This document shows, piece after piece, positions 29,445 through 38,722 of a stretch of DNA of 64,000 bases. The notes under the pieces are model-generated. The model searched no databases. It worked only from the letters and a program-made list of their open reading frames with translations, and was not told the DNA's origin. Origin of the DNA: Bradyrhizobium semiaridum (GTDB lineage Bacteria > Pseudomonadota > Alphaproteobacteria > Rhizobiales > Xanthobacteraceae); the NCBI RefSeq assembly GCF_020329505.1, contig NZ_JAGKJJ010000012.1, forward strand, positions 62,001-126,000. Reading direction: 5' to 3'. The translations under genes and the position numbers were made by a program. Position 1 is the stretch's first letter; each line of letters starts with the position of its first letter.

Positions 29445-30236
29445 ATGTCGTTCCGGTCGGACCAAGCCCGTGTCGTGGTGCCCTTCGCAAGCCGAAGGCC
29501 GGCCGCGGTCACGCCGGAGCCGCGACGGCCGGTCCTGATCGTGCTGCACCAGGAGACCTCGACCCCGGGCCGGATCGGCAACGCCCTGCGGGCGCTCGGC
29601 TATCCCCTCGACATCCGCCGGCCGCGCTTCGGCGACCCGCTGCCGGAAACGCTCGATGGCCATGCCGGCGCCGTGATCTTCGGCGGCCCGATGAGCGCCA
29701 ACGATCCCGATGATTATGTGAAGCGCGAGATCGACTGGATCGCGGTGCCGCTGCGCGAGCAACGGCCGTTCCTGGGTATCTGCCTCGGCGCCCAGATGCT
29801 GGCGCGGCAGCTCGGTGCGGCGGTGGCGCCGCATGCGCAGGGTCGCGTCGAGGTCGGCTACTATCCGATCCGGCCGACGGAGGCGGGGCGTGCGCTCTGT
29901 CCGGACTGGCCGGCCCGTGTCTATCACTGGCACGGCGAAGGTTTTACATTGCCCGATGGCGCCGAGTTGCTCGCGACGGGCGAGGATTTTCCGGTGCAGG
30001 CGTTCCAACTCGGTAACGCCTTCGGCCTGCAATTCCATCCCGATGTGACCTACGCGATGATGCATCGCTGGACCACGCGCGGTTGCGTGCGGATGGAACA
30101 GCCGGGCGCGCAGCCGCGCCATCTGCATTTCGCCGCGCGTGCCGTCTACGACGCCGCCGAGCGCGCGTGGCTGACGCATTTCATCGAAGGCTGGATTGCG
30201 CAGACACCGCGCGCACTGCTGCAGGCCGCGGAATAG
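29445..30236 (+). CDS. Class I glutamine amidotransferase family protein
   Basis: 263 residues. The triad nucleophile is in GICLGAQ (Cys113), preceded by FGGPMSAND (about 79-87); the second triad element is FHPD (His198, Asp200), where the family normally has FHPE. The domain stands alone without a synthase partner, as in GMP-synthase-like GATase proteins. It may hydrolyse glutamine or a gamma-glutamyl compound; the Glu-to-Asp change could lower or alter activity. The first 28 residues are basic and unlike the domain. Confidence 0.85.
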   Translation: MSFRSDQARVVVPFASRRPAAVTPEPRRPVLIVLHQETSTPGRIGNALRALGYPLDIRRPRFGDPLPETLDGHAGAVIFGGPMSANDPDDYVKREIDWIAVPLREQRPFLGICLGAQMLARQLGAAVAPHAQGRVEVGYYPIRPTEAGRALCPDWPARVYHWHGEGFTLPDGAELLATGEDFPVQAFQLGNAFGLQFHPDVTYAMMHRWTTRGCVRMEQPGAQPRHLHFAARAVYDAAERAWLTHFIEGWIAQTPRALLQAAE

Positions 30237-30281
30237 CCGCCACGCGGAATTTTCTGCGCAGCTTTTCATTGTCATGGATGT

Positions 30282-30386
30282 GCTAAAGCGCGATGAGGTT
30301 TGGTTGAATCGTCATCGCGCTTTAGCTCTTTGTTTGAGCATGATCTCTTCGGAAAACCGCTTCGCACTTTTCCGGATCATGCTTTA
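30282..30386. repeat. Composite repeat: 15-bp hairpin plus family A copy A3
   Basis: A perfect stem GCTAAAGCGCGATGA (30282-30296) / TCATCGCGCTTTAGC (30312-30326) is joined directly to a family A element in reverse orientation (30325-30386). The same two parts, in the other order, are seen at 31626-31714, so the pair behaves as one mobile-looking unit. Confidence 0.85.
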
Positions 30387-30453
30387 GTCTGCCCTGCCGC
30401 GCGCGGCCGCATGATCGCGCGTATCGATAACAACAAGGTACAGGGAGATCGCC

Positions 30454-31263
30454 GTGAGCTACGAGCAAATCCTCTATGAGGTCAGCGAGCGGATCGCGAC
30501 CATCACGCTCAACCGTCCCGACCGCATGAATGCGTGGACGGCGATCATGGAGCGCGACGTACGCCGCGCGATGGAGGCGGCCGCCGCCGACGACAATGTC
30601 CGCGTCATCGTGCTGACCGGCGCGGGCCGCGGCTTCTGCGCCGGCGCCGACATGGAGGCGCTGCAGGACATCGACCCCAACGAGGTCAGGCGCGGCGACA
30701 ACATTCCGTTCGACATGAACCGCCGCGCCGACTGGCAGACGCGCTACGCCTATTATCCCGCGATCAAGAAGCCGATCATCGCGATGCTCAACGGCGCCAC
30801 GGCCGGCATCGGCCTCGTCCACGCGCTGTATTGCGATTTGCGCTTCGCCGCCGACACCGCTGTTTTCACCACCGCCTTCGCGCGGCGCGGCCTGATTGCC
30901 GAGCACGGCATCAGCTGGATGCTGCCGCGCATCGTCGGCCACGCCAACGCGCTCGATCTTCTGATGTCGGCGCGGCGTGTGTCGGCAGCGGAGGCGCTGC
31001 GCATCGGCCTCGTCAACCGGCTCTCGACGCCTGAGACCCTGCGCGAGGAAACCTACGCCTATGCACGCGACCTCGCCGATTTCGTCTCGCCGAGCGCCAT
31101 CGCGGTGATCAAGCGGCAAGTCTACGACGTTCCGTTCCAGACGCTGGCCGAGGCCACCATCGACGCCAACCGCGAGATGCAGATCGCGCTGAAGGGCAAT
31201 GATTTCAGGGAGGGCGTGGCGAGCTTCGTGGAGAAGCGGCCGCCGAGGTTTACGGGGACGTGA
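30454..31263 (+). CDS. Enoyl-CoA hydratase/isomerase family protein
   Basis: 269 residues from GTG 30454. Crotonase fold: ITLNRPDRMNAW (about 17-28), oxyanion hole AGRGFCAGADM (about 57-67) and NGATAGIGLVHALYCDLRFA (about 111-130). The usual catalytic acidic positions lie in RGLIAEHGISW. It probably hydrates an enoyl-CoA in fatty-acid or aromatic degradation, but crotonases vary in reaction. Single gene, flanked by a repeat and tRNA-Ala. Confidence 0.88.
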   Translation: MSYEQILYEVSERIATITLNRPDRMNAWTAIMERDVRRAMEAAAADDNVRVIVLTGAGRGFCAGADMEALQDIDPNEVRRGDNIPFDMNRRADWQTRYAYYPAIKKPIIAMLNGATAGIGLVHALYCDLRFAADTAVFTTAFARRGLIAEHGISWMLPRIVGHANALDLLMSARRVSAAEALRIGLVNRLSTPETLREETYAYARDLADFVSPSAIAVIKRQVYDVPFQTLAEATIDANREMQIALKGNDFREGVASFVEKRPPRFTGT

Positions 31264-31313
31264 GGGGGCAGGACAGAGCCTTAGTCTAGAAGAGAATCCT
31301 TGAGGCAGTCCGT

Positions 31314-31397
31314 CTTCGCCCTTCGGGCTACGCCGGACACCACGCTTCGCCCCTCAGGCTCCGCGCGGCTGCGCCACGCGTAGCCCGAAGGGCGAAG
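31314..31397. repeat. 19-bp perfect inverted repeat next to tRNA-Ala
   Basis: CTTCGCCCTTCGGGCTACG (31314-31332) and CGTAGCCCGAAGGGCGAAG (31379-31397) are exact reverse complements with a 46-base spacer. On the minus strand the element lies 2 bases past the tRNA CCA end and could fold the precursor 3' trailer. Confidence 0.85.
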
Positions 31398-31399
31398 CG

Positions 31400-31475
<76 letters not shown>

Positions 31476-31625
31476 GTCACGGCCGGGTGATGCTGAGTAT
31501 CCCGGCCGGCAGCAGGGCGCCATTTACAGTGCCGCCCAAGGCCAAGTCAAGAACACTGAAACTGCGGTTTTCGGCCCCAGCGGCCGGGAACTTCCCTTGT
31601 TTGCCGGGGGGTGAACCGATATCTA

Positions 31626-31714
31626 GGGCATGATCCGGAAAGGTCTGAAGCGGTTTTCCGAAAAGATCATGCTCAAATGAGAAGCTAGAGCGCGCCGATC
31701 TCAGCGCGCTTTAG
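31626..31714. repeat. Composite repeat: family A copy A4 plus GCGCG hairpin
   Basis: GGGCATGATCCGGAAA ... GATCATGCTCAAA (31627-31678) is followed by CTAGAGCGCG...CGCGCTTTAG (31685-31714). It is the same two-part layout as at 30282-30386, opposite in order. Confidence 0.8.
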
Positions 31715-31743
31715 GGACTGTCCCACCTGCGAGCCCCCATCAT

Positions 31744-32034
31744 ATGCGCGCCGTTCTCGACATCGTCATCATCATCCTCGACCTCTATGTCTGGCTCCTG
31801 ATCGCCTCCGCCATCCTGTCCTGGCTGATCGCGTTCAATGTCGTGAATACGCGCAACCAGTTCGTCTCCGCGGTGGCCGAGTTCCTGTACCGGATCACCG
31901 AGCCGGTGCTGCGGCCGATCCGCAACGTGATGCCGAACCTCGGTGGGCTCGATATCTCGCCGATCATCGTGATCCTGATCATCATGTTCATCCAGCGCGT
32001 GATCGCCTATTACATCTATCCCAACGTGATCTGA
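31744..32034 (+). CDS. YggT family membrane protein
   Basis: 96 residues with two strongly hydrophobic helices (about 5-28 and 66-90) separated by the conserved segment FLYRITEPVLRPIRNVMPNLGGLDISP. YggT proteins are small inner-membrane proteins often linked to cell division or osmotic tolerance; the exact function is not settled. It sits 22 bases before the DUF167 gene, the common yggT-yggU pairing. Confidence 0.93.
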   Translation: MRAVLDIVIIILDLYVWLLIASAILSWLIAFNVVNTRNQFVSAVAEFLYRITEPVLRPIRNVMPNLGGLDISPIIVILIIMFIQRVIAYYIYPNVI

Positions 32035-32056
32035 CCGGGCCTTTGATGGACGCTTG

Positions 32057-32383
32057 ATGGATCCTTGGCGCTATTCTACCGAGGGCATCAGCATCGCCCT
32101 GCGCGTGACGCCGCGTGGCGGCCGCGACGACATCGACGGCATCGAGACGCTGGCCAACGGCCGTTCGGTGGTGAAAGTCAGGGTGCGCGCCATCGCCGAG
32201 GGCGGCGAGGCCAACCGCTCCGTGAGCGAGTTATTGGCCAAGGTGCTCGGGGTACCCAAGGCCAGGGTGAGGTTGTTGTCCGGGGCCACCTCGCGGCTCA
32301 AACAGGTGGCGGTGGATGGCGATCCGAGGCAGCTTGGCGAGACCTTGAAACGGCTGACCGCCACGGGAAAGATTGAGAACTGA
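32057..32383 (+). CDS. DUF167 (YggU) family protein
   Basis: 108 residues. Family motifs [15 protein letters not shown] (about 14-28), [24 protein letters not shown] and [14 protein letters not shown] are complete. Its role is unknown, though it is nearly always near yggT. ATG 32057 is preferred to the TTG immediately upstream. Its stop codon overlaps the start of folD spacing by one base (gap 1), suggesting one transcript yggT-yggU-folD. Confidence 0.92.
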   Translation: MDPWRYSTEGISIALRVTPRGGRDDIDGIETLANGRSVVKVRVRAIAEGGEANRSVSELLAKVLGVPKARVRLLSGATSRLKQVAVDGDPRQLGETLKRLTATGKIEN

Positions 32384-32384
32384 C

Positions 32385-33269
32385 ATGACCGCCCGCATCA
32401 TCGACGGAAAAGCCATCGCCGCCGAGCTCCGCGCCCGCGTCGCCGCCGAGGTTGTCAGGGTCAAGCGCGATCACGGCCTGACGCCCGGGCTCGCCGTGGT
32501 GCTGGTCGGCAATGATCCCGCCAGCGAGGTCTATGTCCGCAGCAAGCACACCCAGACCCAGGCCGCCGGCATGGCCTCGTTCGAGCACAAATTACCCGCC
32601 GATGTGTCGCAGGCCGATCTGCTGGCGCTGATCGCGCGGCTGAACCGCGATTCGCTGGTGCACGGCATCTTGGTGCAGCTGCCGCTGCCGAAAGCGCTGC
32701 ACACCGAGACCATCATCAATGCGATCGATCCGGCCAAGGATGTCGACGGCCTGCATCCGAACAATGCCGGCCGGCTCGCCGGCGGCGTTGCCGCGCTGTC
32801 GCCCTGCACGCCGCTCGGCTGCATCATCCTGAGCAAGAGCGTGCACGCCTCGCTCGAGGGCATGAACGCGATCGTGATCGGCCGCTCCAATCTGGTCGGC
32901 CGTCCGTTGGTGCAGCTGCTGCTGAACGAGAATGCGACGGTGACGATCGCGCATTCGCGCTCGCGCGACCTGCCGAAGCTCTGTGCGCAGGCCGATCTGG
33001 TCTATGCCGCGGTCGGCAGGCCGGAGATGGTGCGCGGCGACTGGCTGAAACCGGGCGCGACCGTGATCGATGTCGGCATCAACCGCATCCCGGTCGCGGG
33101 CGGCAAGCCGAAGCTGGTCGGCGACGTCGCCTTTCAGGAAGCGGTCGAGGTCGCCGGCGCGATCACCCCGGTGCCCGGCGGTGTCGGGCAGATGACGGTC
33201 GCGTGCCTGCTGGTGAACACGCTGCGCGCCGCCTGCGCGATCCAGGGCCTGCCGGCGCCGGCGGTGTGA
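32385..33269 (+). CDS. folD: Methylenetetrahydrofolate dehydrogenase / methenyl-THF cyclohydrolase
   Basis: Interconverts 5,10-methylene-THF and 10-formyl-THF, supplying one-carbon units (and the formyl donor for purH). 294 residues. Signatures: [14 protein letters not shown] with the catalytic lysine (about 52), VQLPLPK (about 98-104), [13 protein letters not shown], the NADP loop [11 protein letters not shown] (about 164-174), and [10 protein letters not shown] near the end. It is the third gene of the yggT cluster. A 13-bp palindrome (33316-33342) in a family C repeat follows. Confidence 0.97.
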   Translation: MTARIIDGKAIAAELRARVAAEVVRVKRDHGLTPGLAVVLVGNDPASEVYVRSKHTQTQAAGMASFEHKLPADVSQADLLALIARLNRDSLVHGILVQLPLPKALHTETIINAIDPAKDVDGLHPNNAGRLAGGVAALSPCTPLGCIILSKSVHASLEGMNAIVIGRSNLVGRPLVQLLLNENATVTIAHSRSRDLPKLCAQADLVYAAVGRPEMVRGDWLKPGATVIDVGINRIPVAGGKPKLVGDVAFQEAVEVAGAITPVPGGVGQMTVACLLVNTLRAACAIQGLPAPAV

Positions 33270-33290
33270 GTCTTTTCTTGCCTCGTCTTA

Positions 33291-33477
33291 CCTCGCCCCG
33301 CTTGCGGGGAAAGGTCGACGTTCAAGCTAAGCTTGAACGTCGGGTGAGGGGGAATCTCCACGGATTCATCTCGGCGTTGGAGTTCGCCGAGAGAAGCCCC
33401 TCACCCCCAACCCTCTCCCCACATCCGCCTTCGCAGGAAGGCGGGCTTCGGCGGACAAGAGAGCGGGGCGAGGGAGT
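33291..33477. repeat. Family C repeat, copy C2
   Basis: CCTCGCCCCGCTTGCGGGGAAAGGT, then a palindrome CGACGTTCAAGCT-A-AGCTTGAACGTCG (33316-33342), then GGGTGAGGGGG; the second half is CCCCTCACCCCCAACCCTC ... GCGGGGCGAGGGAG. This copy's inner hairpin differs completely from the other copies. Confidence 0.8.
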
Positions 33478-33511
33478 CTGGGCGGCGTGCCCCGAATGAC
33501 GGGCTACACCG

Positions 33512-34045
33512 TCACTTCTTCGCCTTGGCGCGCTCGATCCCTTCCAGGATCAGCTTGCAGGCTTCCTCGGCGTCGCCCCAGCGCAGCACCTTCACCCATT
33601 TGCCTTTCTCCAGATCTTTGTAGTGCTCGAAGAAGTGCTGGATCTGGTCCAGCGTGATCTGGGGAAGATCGCTGTAGTTCTTCACCTTGTCGTAGCGCTG
33701 GGTCAGCTTCGAGGAGGGCACCGCGATGATCTTCTCGTCGCCGCCGGCCTCGTCCTCCATCAACAGCACGCCGACCGGTCGCACGCTCATCACCGCGCCG
33801 GGCACGATCGCGCGGGTGTTGATGATCAGCACGTCGCAAGGGTCGCCGTCGCCGGACAAAGTGTGCGGGATGAAGCCGTAATTGCCGGGATAGCGCATCG
33901 GCGTATAGAGGAAGCGGTCGACGACCAGCGTGCCGGCCTCCTTGTCCATCTCGTATTTGATCGGTTCGCCGCCGACGGGCACCTCGATGATGACGTTGAC
34001 GTCGTGGGGCGGGTTCTTTCCGGTCGATATGGCGTCGATACGCAT
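33512..34045 (-). CDS. ppa: Inorganic pyrophosphatase
   Basis: Hydrolyses pyrophosphate, driving biosynthetic reactions forward. 177 residues, family I soluble type. Conserved positions visible: [18 protein letters not shown] (about 22-39), [23 protein letters not shown] (Asp cluster at about 66-73), [19 protein letters not shown] and the C-terminal [18 protein letters not shown] 34045 (MRIDAI) fits the family N-terminus; the open frame upstream does not. It appears monocistronic. Confidence 0.97.
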   Translation of the reverse strand: MRIDAISTGKNPPHDVNVIIEVPVGGEPIKYEMDKEAGTLVVDRFLYTPMRYPGNYGFIPHTLSGDGDPCDVLIINTRAIVPGAVMSVRPVGVLLMEDEAGGDEKIIAVPSSKLTQRYDKVKNYSDLPQITLDQIQHFFEHYKDLEKGKWVKVLRWGDAEEACKLILEGIERAKAKK

Positions 34046-34212
34046 GGATTGCTCCGCGTGGCCTCTGGAAGTTGAGCAGGGTGTGATTTTCTTGTGTGGC
34101 GTCGCCAAGGCGCGCGGCCGGATCCCGGCCCGAAACTGTTCGCCGGGCAGGCCGCCGCGTGCAGCGCTCAGGCTGGTCTAGCCTTGCTGCAGCCGCGAGA
34201 GAAGCGGGATTT

Positions 34213-34728
34213 TCAGTTGGACCAGGCGAAAGCGACCTTGTCGAGCGACTTCGGCCCGAATCGCTCCGACGAGCGTGCCACCATGCGGCCGCCCAGCGCG
34301 CGGTAGAACTCGGTCGCTCCCTCATTGTCGGAGAGCGCCCAGATCACCATGGTCTTGAGGCCGCTCTGGACGAGGTCGCGGCGCGCCGCGTTGAACAGCC
34401 GCCGGCCGAAGCCGAGGCCCTGGAATTCCGGCCGCAGATAGAGCTCGTAGATCTCGCCTTCGAAGTGCAGGCTGCGGGCGCGGTTGCGGCCGTAATTGGC
34501 ATAGCCGGCGATCCTGTCGCCGAACACCAGCACGCTGACGCGGCTGCCCTTGCGGATCGCGCTGTCCCACCATTGCGGGCCGCGGCGGTTGATCAGCTTT
34601 TCGAGTTCGGCGCCGGGGATGATGCCCTGATACGCCGAGCGCCAGGCTTCGTCATGGGTAGACGCCACCGCGGCTGCGTCAGCAGCTTTGGCCGGCCGGA
34701 CCTCGATCAGCGTTGTGCTCATGCGCAT
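34213..34728 (-). CDS. GNAT family N-acetyltransferase
   Basis: 171 residues. The GNAT core is visible: EVRPAKAADAAAVASTHDEAWRSAYQGIIP (beta1/alpha1), EIYELYLRPEFQGLGFGRRLFNAARRDL (motif A, acetyl-CoA pyrophosphate loop, about 95-122), and NEGATEFYRALGG (motif B). The acceptor is unknown. Several ATGs lie close together (34731, 34728, 34722), so the start is uncertain by a few residues. Monocistronic; the 5' region faces a 367-base gap. Confidence 0.85.
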   Translation of the reverse strand: MRMSTTLIEVRPAKAADAAAVASTHDEAWRSAYQGIIPGAELEKLINRRGPQWWDSAIRKGSRVSVLVFGDRIAGYANYGRNRARSLHFEGEIYELYLRPEFQGLGFGRRLFNAARRDLVQSGLKTMVIWALSDNEGATEFYRALGGRMVARSSERFGPKSLDKVAFAWSN

Positions 34729-35095
34729 CATCAAAGCAAGTCGGACGGCGGCCTTCAAGGTCTATCGTTAACAAACGATTAAGCTGTGGATTTTCTGCAT
34801 CAGTGCCATGAAAACTTGTACCGAAAAAGGACAGACAGAGATCGCAAGCGAGCGCTTGCCGCTTCCCGCAGCAGGCAAGGTGCACGGTGACGATTTGCGA
34901 CAATGCTCACGCCGGGCAATCCTCGTCTGCATCTGATTCGTGGCCGGTACTTTGTCGCGTTCGATCGCAGTAGCCATCGGGGCCTGCCGGCGCGGCAGCG
35001 CAGTGGATTTTCACTTGCGTCCGGCCTAATGGAGCCGGGCCGGCCGGCTGCCACCTGGGCGCATCCGCAAAGGCGCCAAACGCGAGCGGAAGGCA
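34729..35095. other. 367-base intergenic stretch
   Basis: It separates two divergent genes and should hold both promoters. There is an AT-richer patch at 34765-34800 (CGTTAACAAACGATTAAG) next to the acetyltransferase start. No coding sequence, RNA gene or repeat is recognised. Confidence 0.4.
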
Positions 35096-35563
35096 ATGAC
35101 GCTCTATTTCCTGGTCAAATATCTGCATGTGCTCGGGGCCATCGTGATCCTCGGCACCGGGACCGGCATCGCCTTCTTCATGCTGACGGCGCATCGGAGC
35201 GGCGATGTCGCCTTCGTCGCGCGCACTGCGGCGACCGTGGTGATCGCGGACATGATCTTCACGCTGACAGCCGTGCTGCTGCAGCCGGTAAGCGGCGCGG
35301 TGCTGATGCTGTTGTCGGCGACGAGCTTGTCCGAGGGTTGGCTGCTGGCCTCGCTCGCGCTCTACGCGCTCGCCGGCGCGTTCTGGATTCCGGTCATCTT
35401 CATGCAGATGGAGATGCGCGATCTTGCGCGAGCGGCGGCTGCGAAGGGCCATGCATTGCCGCCGCGCTATCTTGCACTTTTCCGTCGCTGGTTCCTGTTC
35501 GGTATTCCCGGCTTTGGCGCGGTGATGATCATCCTGTGGCTGATGATCGCAAAACCGTTTTAG
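35096..35563 (+). CDS. DUF2269 family integral membrane protein
   Basis: 155 residues with four predicted helices (about 5-27, 45-75, 80-103 and 130-152). The N-terminal LVKYLHVLGAIVILGTGTGIAFF and the middle FWIPVIFMQMEMRDLAR are typical of the DUF2269 group. Function is unknown. It is 7 bases upstream of the SDR gene and probably co-transcribed with it and the DCC gene. Confidence 0.87.
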   Translation: MTLYFLVKYLHVLGAIVILGTGTGIAFFMLTAHRSGDVAFVARTAATVVIADMIFTLTAVLLQPVSGAVLMLLSATSLSEGWLLASLALYALAGAFWIPVIFMQMEMRDLARAAAAKGHALPPRYLALFRRWFLFGIPGFGAVMIILWLMIAKPF

Positions 35564-35570
35564 GATTGCG

Positions 35571-36901
35571 ATGACGGACGAAACAGGATCGCCCACCATC
35601 CTCGTGCTCGGCGCGTCCGGCCTGATCGGTCGCTGCGTGACCGACGATTTGCGGTCACGCGGCTTTGATGTCGTCGGGGTCGCGCGGCATTTCACGCCGG
35701 CGCAGATGGTGAGCGCGCGCGACCTCGAATTGCCGCTGATGGCGATGGATACAGCGGCCTTGGCGCAGCTTTTCGCACCCACGATGTCGGCATCGTCGTG
35801 AATTGCCTCGGCGTCTTGCAGGACGGGCCGGGTAGCGACACGCGCGCCGTGCACCGCGATTTTGTCGCCCGTCTGCTGGCGGCGATCCGCGCTAGCGGGC
35901 GCGCCATCCGTCTCGTCCACATCTCGATCCCCGGTGCGGCCGACGAGGATCGCACCGCCTTCAGCACGACCAAGCGCGAGGCTGAGCGGCTGATCGCGGC
36001 CTCCGGCATCGCCTACGCGATCCTGCGCCCGGGTTTCGTCATCGCGCCGGCGGCCTATGGCGGCAGCGCGATGCTGCGCGCATTGGCGGCGCTTCCGATC
36101 GATCTGCCGGCCGTCGAGGCGGCGACGCCATTTCAGCCGGTGGCCGTGGGCGATATTGCCGCAACCATCGCGTGGCTGGCCGCGCGCGACGTCGCCGATG
36201 AGAGCGTGCGCGCCGTGACGTGGGATCTGATGCAGCCGCAGAAAGTTTCGCTCGGCGGCGTCATCGCCCAGTTCCGCCGCGCGTTCGGCGCCAGCAAGCA
36301 GGCGCGCATCCCGTCGCCGTCCTTCCTGATCGATCTCGGCGCACGCCTCGGCGATTTCGTCAGCCGTCTCGGCTGGATGCCACCGCTGCGCTCCACCGCG
36401 ATCGCCGAGCTGCGCCGCGGCGTGACCGGCGATCCCGCCGCGTGGATGGCAGCGACCGGCATTGTGCCGAAGACGATCGCACAGGTCGTCGGCGCGCCTC
36501 CCGCGACCATCCAGGACACATGGTTCGCGCGGCTGTTCCTGTTCAAGGCGCTGATCTTCGCAAGCCTTGTGCTGTTCTGGGTCGCCTCCGGCTTCATCGC
36601 GCTGGTGGTCTCCTATGACGCCGCCGCCGGCATCCTGCGCGCGCACAATCTCCCGCCGGCGCTGGTCGGGCCCATCACCGTGCTGACCAGCCTGATGGAC
36701 ATGACCATCGGTATCCTGATCGCCTTCCGCCGCACGGCGGCGTTCGGCCTGGTGGCGGGCATCGTGGCGTCGCTGGGCTACATGGCGGGATCGGCGATCC
36801 TGACGCCGGCTCTCTGGATCGAGCCGCTCGGGGCGCTGGTAAAAACCGGTCCCGCCATCGTGCTAATGCTGGTCGCACTGCTTATATTGGACAACAGGTA
36901 G
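35571..36901 (+). pseudogene. Frameshifted SDR/NAD(P)-binding protein with C-terminal membrane domain
   Basis: The first frame (from ATG 35571) carries the nucleotide-binding LVLGASGLIGRCV and ends at 35801; the second continues as DVGIVVNCLGVLQDGPG through 36901. One base is missing near 35775-35782 (around TTCGCACCCACGATG). Joined, the protein is about 443 residues: an atypical SDR domain (NAD-binding loop, SIPGA..., RPGFVIAP) plus four C-terminal helices (about 320-440) of DoxX-like type. Either a recent inactivating frameshift or a sequencing error; the downstream part shows no other damage. Confidence 0.8.
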
Positions 36902-36948
36902 TGCCTTGTCCGAACTGGACAGCACTAAGCGTGCGTCGAGGGAACGAG

Positions 36949-37356
36949 ATGACGAACTGGCCCGACAATGACGTGATCCTCTACGACGGCGTCTGCATCT
37001 TCTGCTCGCGCTGGGTCCGCTTCGTGATGGCCCGCGACACGGCCCGCCGTTTCCGCTTCACGCCGATCCAGTCGGACTACGGCACACGGCTGGCAAACAC
37101 CTTCGGCATCGATCCGAACGATCCCCACACCAACGCCGTGATCCACGATGGCGTCGCGCATCTGAAATCCGACGCGGCGCTGACGGTGCTGGGCCTGCTG
37201 CCGGGCTGGCGCTGGACCCGCGCGCTGTTCGCGATCCCCAAGCCGCTGCGCGACGCGGTCTACAGCCTGATCGCGCGCAACCGGTACAAGATCTTCGGCA
37301 AGTACAAGACGTGCTTCATCCCCGACGCCGACATGCGGGCGCGGGTGGTGGAGTAG
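36949..37356 (+). CDS. Thiol-disulfide oxidoreductase, DCC family
   Basis: 135 residues with the family-defining DGVCIFCSRWV (CxxC at Cys16/Cys19 after LYD) and the C-terminal RNRYKIFGKYKTCFIPD. DUF393/DCC proteins are thioredoxin-like and thought to handle dithiols in the cytoplasm. ATG 36949 follows GAGGGAACGAG. It is 47 bases past the frameshifted SDR gene, and these two plus DUF2269 form a probable operon. Confidence 0.92.
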   Translation: MTNWPDNDVILYDGVCIFCSRWVRFVMARDTARRFRFTPIQSDYGTRLANTFGIDPNDPHTNAVIHDGVAHLKSDAALTVLGLLPGWRWTRALFAIPKPLRDAVYSLIARNRYKIFGKYKTCFIPDADMRARVVE

Positions 37357-37376
37357 CCACCGCCGCAATGACGGGG

Positions 37377-38621
37377 CTACTTACGGAGTTCAGCCGCCAG
37401 CACTTCCTTCGCCGCCCTCTCTCCGCTGTCCCTTGCCCCATGCGCGGTCGAGAAGAAATGCGGCGACGTTGCCTCGCCCGCGAAGAACAGCCGGCCGTCC
37501 ACCGGCGCGGCCAGCACCTCGCGCTTGTCGGCGTGGCCGGGGAGGGCATGGGAGTAGGAACCGCGGGCGAACTTGTCGTGCGCCCAGCGCGACTCGCTGA
37601 GCGGCTTGAGCTTGCGGCGGAAGTCGTTGCCGAGGAAGCCGACGATCTCGTCGATGCTGTGGGCGGCGATGGCGCCGTCGCCGGCGTCCTCGAGCGCTTG
37701 CGCAAAACGCCCGCCGAAGAAGCCTTCGATGCAGGGCTGGCCGAACGGGCGGATATGATAGGTACCCATCTCGGTGCGCATGGTGGCGCCACGCAGATTG
37801 CCCTCCTTCGGCATCGTCTCCGGCTCGGCAAGCGCCAGCGTCACCTTGTCGGCGAGACCGAGCGGCAGGCCGCGCGCGGCGTCGAGCTTGTCGGATAAAG
37901 CGGGCGTAAACCGGATCGCCTCGTCGGCGATCAGGTTGGTCGGCACGGTGACGATCACCTTGTCCGCGTCTAGCGTGCCGCGCGAGGTCTCGATGCGCAC
38001 GCGCTTGCCGGAGTGATCGATGAGCTTCACCTCGCAGTTCAGCGCCACCGGCACATCTTCGCCATAGGCCGCGATCAGCGCGCCGTAGCCGCGCCGCACC
38101 CGCCAGTTGATGTTGGTGTCCTCATAGGCGTCGATGTCGAGGATCGAGGCCTGGTCGAGCTCGCAACCGTTCACATAGGTCGAGATCGCGTCGATCATCG
38201 GGTTCCAGCGATTGCCGGGCTCGAGATAGAGATGTGCCGGCGCATCCTTGCCGCTTGCCGCGGCCGCTTCGATGCGATCGTAGAACTGGTCCAGCGCGGT
38301 GACGAACTCGTCGCGATCGGCTTGCGGGAACACGTTGCCATAGGCGCGCTCGCGCCACGGCGGCAGGTCCTTGTTGATCTCGAAATTGAGCCGCTCGGCA
38401 ATGGGGACAAAGCTGTTCATGTCCGCCGAATGCAGCCAGCCGCAGCCGACATCGAACACGACGTCAGGCGCCGCCATGATCGTATGCGCGCGGCCGCCGA
38501 GCCGGTCGCGGGCTTCCAGCACGACCATGGAGAGGCCGGAATCCTTCAGCGCGTTCGCAGCGCCAAGGCCTGCGGCGCCGGCGCCGATGATGGCGACATC
38601 GACTGTGGAGGGGAGGGACAT
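37377..38621 (-). CDS. Flavin-containing amine oxidase family protein
   Basis: 414 residues. N-terminal FAD dinucleotide-binding motif VAIIGAGAAGLGAANAL (about 9-25), then LEARDRLGGRAHT (about 36-48), both classic for monoamine-oxidase-like flavoproteins; the C-terminal FAD loop reads GRLFFAGEATSPHFFSTAHGARDSGERAA (about 375-403). It probably oxidises an amine or a related substrate; polyamine oxidase is one possibility. No signal peptide. ATG 38621 fits; upstream frame is a repeat. Confidence 0.88.
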   Translation of the reverse strand: MSLPSTVDVAIIGAGAAGLGAANALKDSGLSMVVLEARDRLGGRAHTIMAAPDVVFDVGCGWLHSADMNSFVPIAERLNFEINKDLPPWRERAYGNVFPQADRDEFVTALDQFYDRIEAAAASGKDAPAHLYLEPGNRWNPMIDAISTYVNGCELDQASILDIDAYEDTNINWRVRRGYGALIAAYGEDVPVALNCEVKLIDHSGKRVRIETSRGTLDADKVIVTVPTNLIADEAIRFTPALSDKLDAARGLPLGLADKVTLALAEPETMPKEGNLRGATMRTEMGTYHIRPFGQPCIEGFFGGRFAQALEDAGDGAIAAHSIDEIVGFLGNDFRRKLKPLSESRWAHDKFARGSYSHALPGHADKREVLAAPVDGRLFFAGEATSPHFFSTAHGARDSGERAAKEVLAAELRK

Positions 38622-38641
38622 GAGGAGCGCGAATAGTGAGT

Positions 38642-38719
38642 GGCGAATGGCGAATAGGGTATAGGAAACCCCGCCAGAGGCCAAACGCCCTATTCGCTAC
38701 TCCCTATTCGCCATTCGCC
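38642..38719. repeat. 18-bp perfect inverted repeat, family G
   Basis: GGCGAATGGCGAATAGGG (38642-38659) and CCCTATTCGCCATTCGCC (38702-38719) are exact reverse complements with a 42-base spacer, filling the gap between typA and the amine-oxidase-like gene. Confidence 0.85.
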
Positions 38720-38722
38720 GGC

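Noticed and set aside
34907..36646. A 579-codon minus-strand frame across the DUF2269/SDR region
   Set aside because: It is opposite two genes with clear conserved features and lacks any known motif.
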